A stretch of DNA of 56,380 nucleotides from JAJTYI01 sp964420145 (GTDB lineage Bacteria > Patescibacteriota > Dojkabacteria > B142 > OLB20). The notes below the pieces were generated by a model. It saw only the letters and a list, made by a program, of their open reading frames with translations, did not search any database and was not told where the DNA came from. Shown here piece by piece: positions 54,970 through 56,380 of this stretch (positions within the stretch are counted from its first letter, which is position 1; each line of letters starts with the position of its first letter). Location: positions 1-56,380 of the forward strand of contig CAYQRB010000003.1 in assembly GCA_964420145.1 (NCBI GenBank), in the 5' to 3' direction. The position numbers and the translations under genes are program-made.

Positions 54970-55751
54970 AAGCCTTAGTTGTTAAACCTGAGTATTTCAC
55001 AATAGACTACAAAGTTAATTATAGCTTAGAGAAAGGATTGATAATTGACCATACTAAGTTGTTCTCTCAATATGATGAATTTATCAAAATACTAGATAAA
55101 CTAGGTCTTGAGATAATAGAGGTTGAGCAAAAAGAGAATATGCCAAGTATGGTTTATTGTAGAGATTGGGGTTTTGTCCACGGAGATACTTTTTTCCAAG
55201 CAAAGTTCAAACCTCAGCCTAGACGAAAGGAGTCCAAACTTGCTGGAGATATCTTCTCTGAAATGGGGTACAAAATAGTCACTCCTCCAGACAGAGACTA
55301 TTTTAATGGTGCTGATTTTATATCCTCTGATGATAAATTTTTCTTTGGCTGGGGGAAACGAAGTGCTATAAAAAGCAAGGATTTTTTAGAACAGGAGTTG
55401 GGGGAGGATGTGATAGATTTCAAAATCACAGATCATAAATACGACCATCTTGATAAATGCCTTGGTCCCATAGATGATCATAGTGTGATTTATTACCTTA
55501 ATGTTTTATCTATGATAGAACAGGCCAAAGTATATTATTATTTTGTAAACCCAATTCCTATTAGTGAGAAAGATAGTCTACTATATGCAACTTCTTTTAT
55601 CCGTATAGATGACAAAATTTTGTTCCCACTAGGGATAAGTGATTACTTGAAAGAAGAAATTAAAAGACTAGACTTCGATATAATAGAAATTGATATATCT
55701 GAATATCTAAAGGCTGGTCAAGGTATGCGCTCACTAGCGTTGTTGTTTTAG
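54966..55751 (+). CDS. DDAH/amidinotransferase-superfamily protein with Cys-to-Ser change
   Basis: The 261-residue protein has the guanidine-modifying superfamily pattern: YCRDWGFVHGD near residue 59, NGADF in place of the usual EGGD, GWGKRS, KYDHLDKCLGPID with the catalytic-type His, and a C-terminal KAGQGMRSLALLF. In active DDAH and arginine deiminases the last segment carries the nucleophilic cysteine (GGxxxC); here that position is S256. It is therefore probably non-hydrolytic or altered in chemistry. The start overlaps the gatB stop by 4 bases, so it is translationally coupled to tRNA amidation. Confidence 0.65.
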   Translation: MKALVVKPEYFTIDYKVNYSLEKGLIIDHTKLFSQYDEFIKILDKLGLEIIEVEQKENMPSMVYCRDWGFVHGDTFFQAKFKPQPRRKESKLAGDIFSEMGYKIVTPPDRDYFNGADFISSDDKFFFGWGKRSAIKSKDFLEQELGEDVIDFKITDHKYDHLDKCLGPIDDHSVIYYLNVLSMIEQAKVYYYFVNPIPISEKDSLLYATSFIRIDDKILFPLGISDYLKEEIKRLDFDIIEIDISEYLKAGQGMRSLALLF

Positions 55752-55775
55752 ATAGTGCTTCTGGATAAGAATAGG

Positions 55776-56252
55776 TTAGTGGGTACTATTTCGTAACTTG
55801 CGTAAAGAAAGCACACTTAAAAACGAAATAATAATCACGGTTATAAGAGACATTACTGGAATAGTAATAAATCCTAGGTATTCAAATTCTTTAATATTAC
55901 AAGGTCTGCCTAGCCCACACGGTACTACCCCCATTCCTGTTTCTTGTATATATACATGGTATGAAGCAATAATTATAGTTAGAATCGAGAAAGGAAGAAT
56001 ATAGTAAGCAATTCGCTTCTCTTTGAGGTAGAGTCCGATTGTTGAAATAATAGCAATAGGATAAATAAACATTCTCTGATACCAACATAGTTCACAAGGA
56101 GGTATGGCTCTGGTAGGATCAAAAAGAGTCATATCTTTCAGGTTTGCAATCGGATCTCCAAAAAAACCAATATAAAGTGAACCAACTACTGCTACCCACG
56201 AAAAAATCACTATTAGTATTTCTGGTGTGAGTAGGTTCTTTAGTTTAGTCAT
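55776..56252 (-). CDS. dsbB: DsbB/BdbC-type disulfide-bond oxidoreductase
   Basis: The 158-residue four-helix membrane protein has the DsbB cysteine pairs: C53-x-x-C56 in PPCELCWYQR and C112...C118 in PCGLGRPC. It passes electrons from extracytoplasmic DsbA-like thiol oxidases to a quinone. No DsbA homologue is in the window. Paired cysteines in several surface proteins here (LPATG protein, Fn3 giants, AtpB insertion) are possible end substrates. Confidence 0.9.
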   Translation of the reverse strand: MTKLKNLLTPEILIVIFSWVAVVGSLYIGFFGDPIANLKDMTLFDPTRAIPPCELCWYQRMFIYPIAIISTIGLYLKEKRIAYYILPFSILTIIIASYHVYIQETGMGVVPCGLGRPCNIKEFEYLGFITIPVMSLITVIIISFLSVLSLRKLRNSTH

Positions 56253-56347
56253 GGATATTATTAGATAAGTTATTAAGTTCAGGAATTAGTTTTTTAAATC
56301 TTCCGTATTTTATCTTCTAGAAGTCAAAATCTATAAATTACACAAAC

Positions 56348-56380
56348 TGGTGAGTCGGGCGGGACTCGAACCCGCAACCA
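56348..56380 (-). tRNA. tRNA 3' half (partial, identity uncertain)
   Basis: On the minus strand the sequence runs through a T-arm (GCGGG TTCGAGT CCCGC) and acceptor 3' strand CCGACTC to discriminator A and an encoded CCA (56348-56350). The anticodon lies beyond the window. The implied 5' acceptor GAGTCGG and the variable-region bases resemble tRNA-Lys, but this is only a guess. Confidence 0.8.

Noticed and set aside
1..56380. TGA recoded as glycine (Gracilibacteria/Absconditabacteria-type code)
   Set aside because: gatB and atpC end in TGA at their natural family C-termini and no gene needs TGA read through.
1..56380. CRISPR array, insertion sequence or prophage
   Set aside because: No regularly spaced repeats, transposase or phage structural genes seen; the holin-like domain belongs to a chromosomal phosphatase fusion.

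Overview
This is a low-GC, gene-dense bacterial chromosome segment (standard code: TGA is a natural stop for gatB and atpC). Very short intergenic gaps, start codons without Shine-Dalgarno sequences, many small membrane or surface proteins without close named relatives, a stripped-down F-type ATP synthase operon and stand-alone housekeeping genes all suggest a Patescibacteria/CPR-type organism (Dojkabacteria, Katanobacteria or Microgenomates-like). This placement is inferred from gene content and style; the window holds no rRNA or ribosomal protein to test it.

Layout. 1-9127: cell-surface and signalling genes. These are a GT39-like membrane glycosyltransferase (cut by the window edge), a SerB-like HAD phosphatase, an LPATG-ended surface protein with SdrD_B and DUF11-type repeats, a membrane-anchored beta-propeller protein, two unknown envelope proteins, and a convergent response regulator/soluble histidine kinase pair. 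9266-10538: tRNA-Arg(TCT) and a DEAD-box helicase. 10863-21612: two tandem giant secreted DUF2341/Fn3 paralogues followed by a MacB/LolCDE-type ABC transporter. 21716-27537: a holin-like/alkaline-phosphatase fusion, a phasin-like plus UbiB kinase pair, and an AI-2E family exporter. 27567-31039: probable accessory island with a large protein carrying two Tat-like signals, a decayed serine recombinase and tRNA-His(GTG). 31214-35352: M29 aminopeptidase, sulfotransferase, TypA. 35524-41211: ATP synthase operon in the order a-c-b-alpha-gamma-beta-epsilon, without a delta gene. 41392-47012: two beta-carbonic-anhydrase-like proteins and several envelope proteins, including a CapA-type phosphoesterase. 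47073-49529: znuACB metal-uptake operon. 49524-51334: GNAT acetyltransferase, alkyltransferase-like DNA repair protein, small unknown and PAP2-like protein. 51547-55751: a small acidic ORF, gatCAB and a DDAH-like protein coupled to gatB. 55776-56380: DsbB-like protein and a partial tRNA.

Working together. atpBEFAGDC supplies the rotary ATPase; the c subunit looks proton-type. gatCAB makes Gln-tRNA and/or Asn-tRNA by transamidation. ZnuACB imports zinc or manganese. The Fn3 giants and the neighbouring ABC transporter probably form a surface module. Most interesting for follow-up are the coordinated loss of delta and of the delta-binding N-terminus of alpha, the double-Tat protein beside a recombinase scar, the tandem CA-like pair, the Cys-to-Ser DDAH-like protein behind gatB, and a palindrome lodged in the spacer of a promoter.
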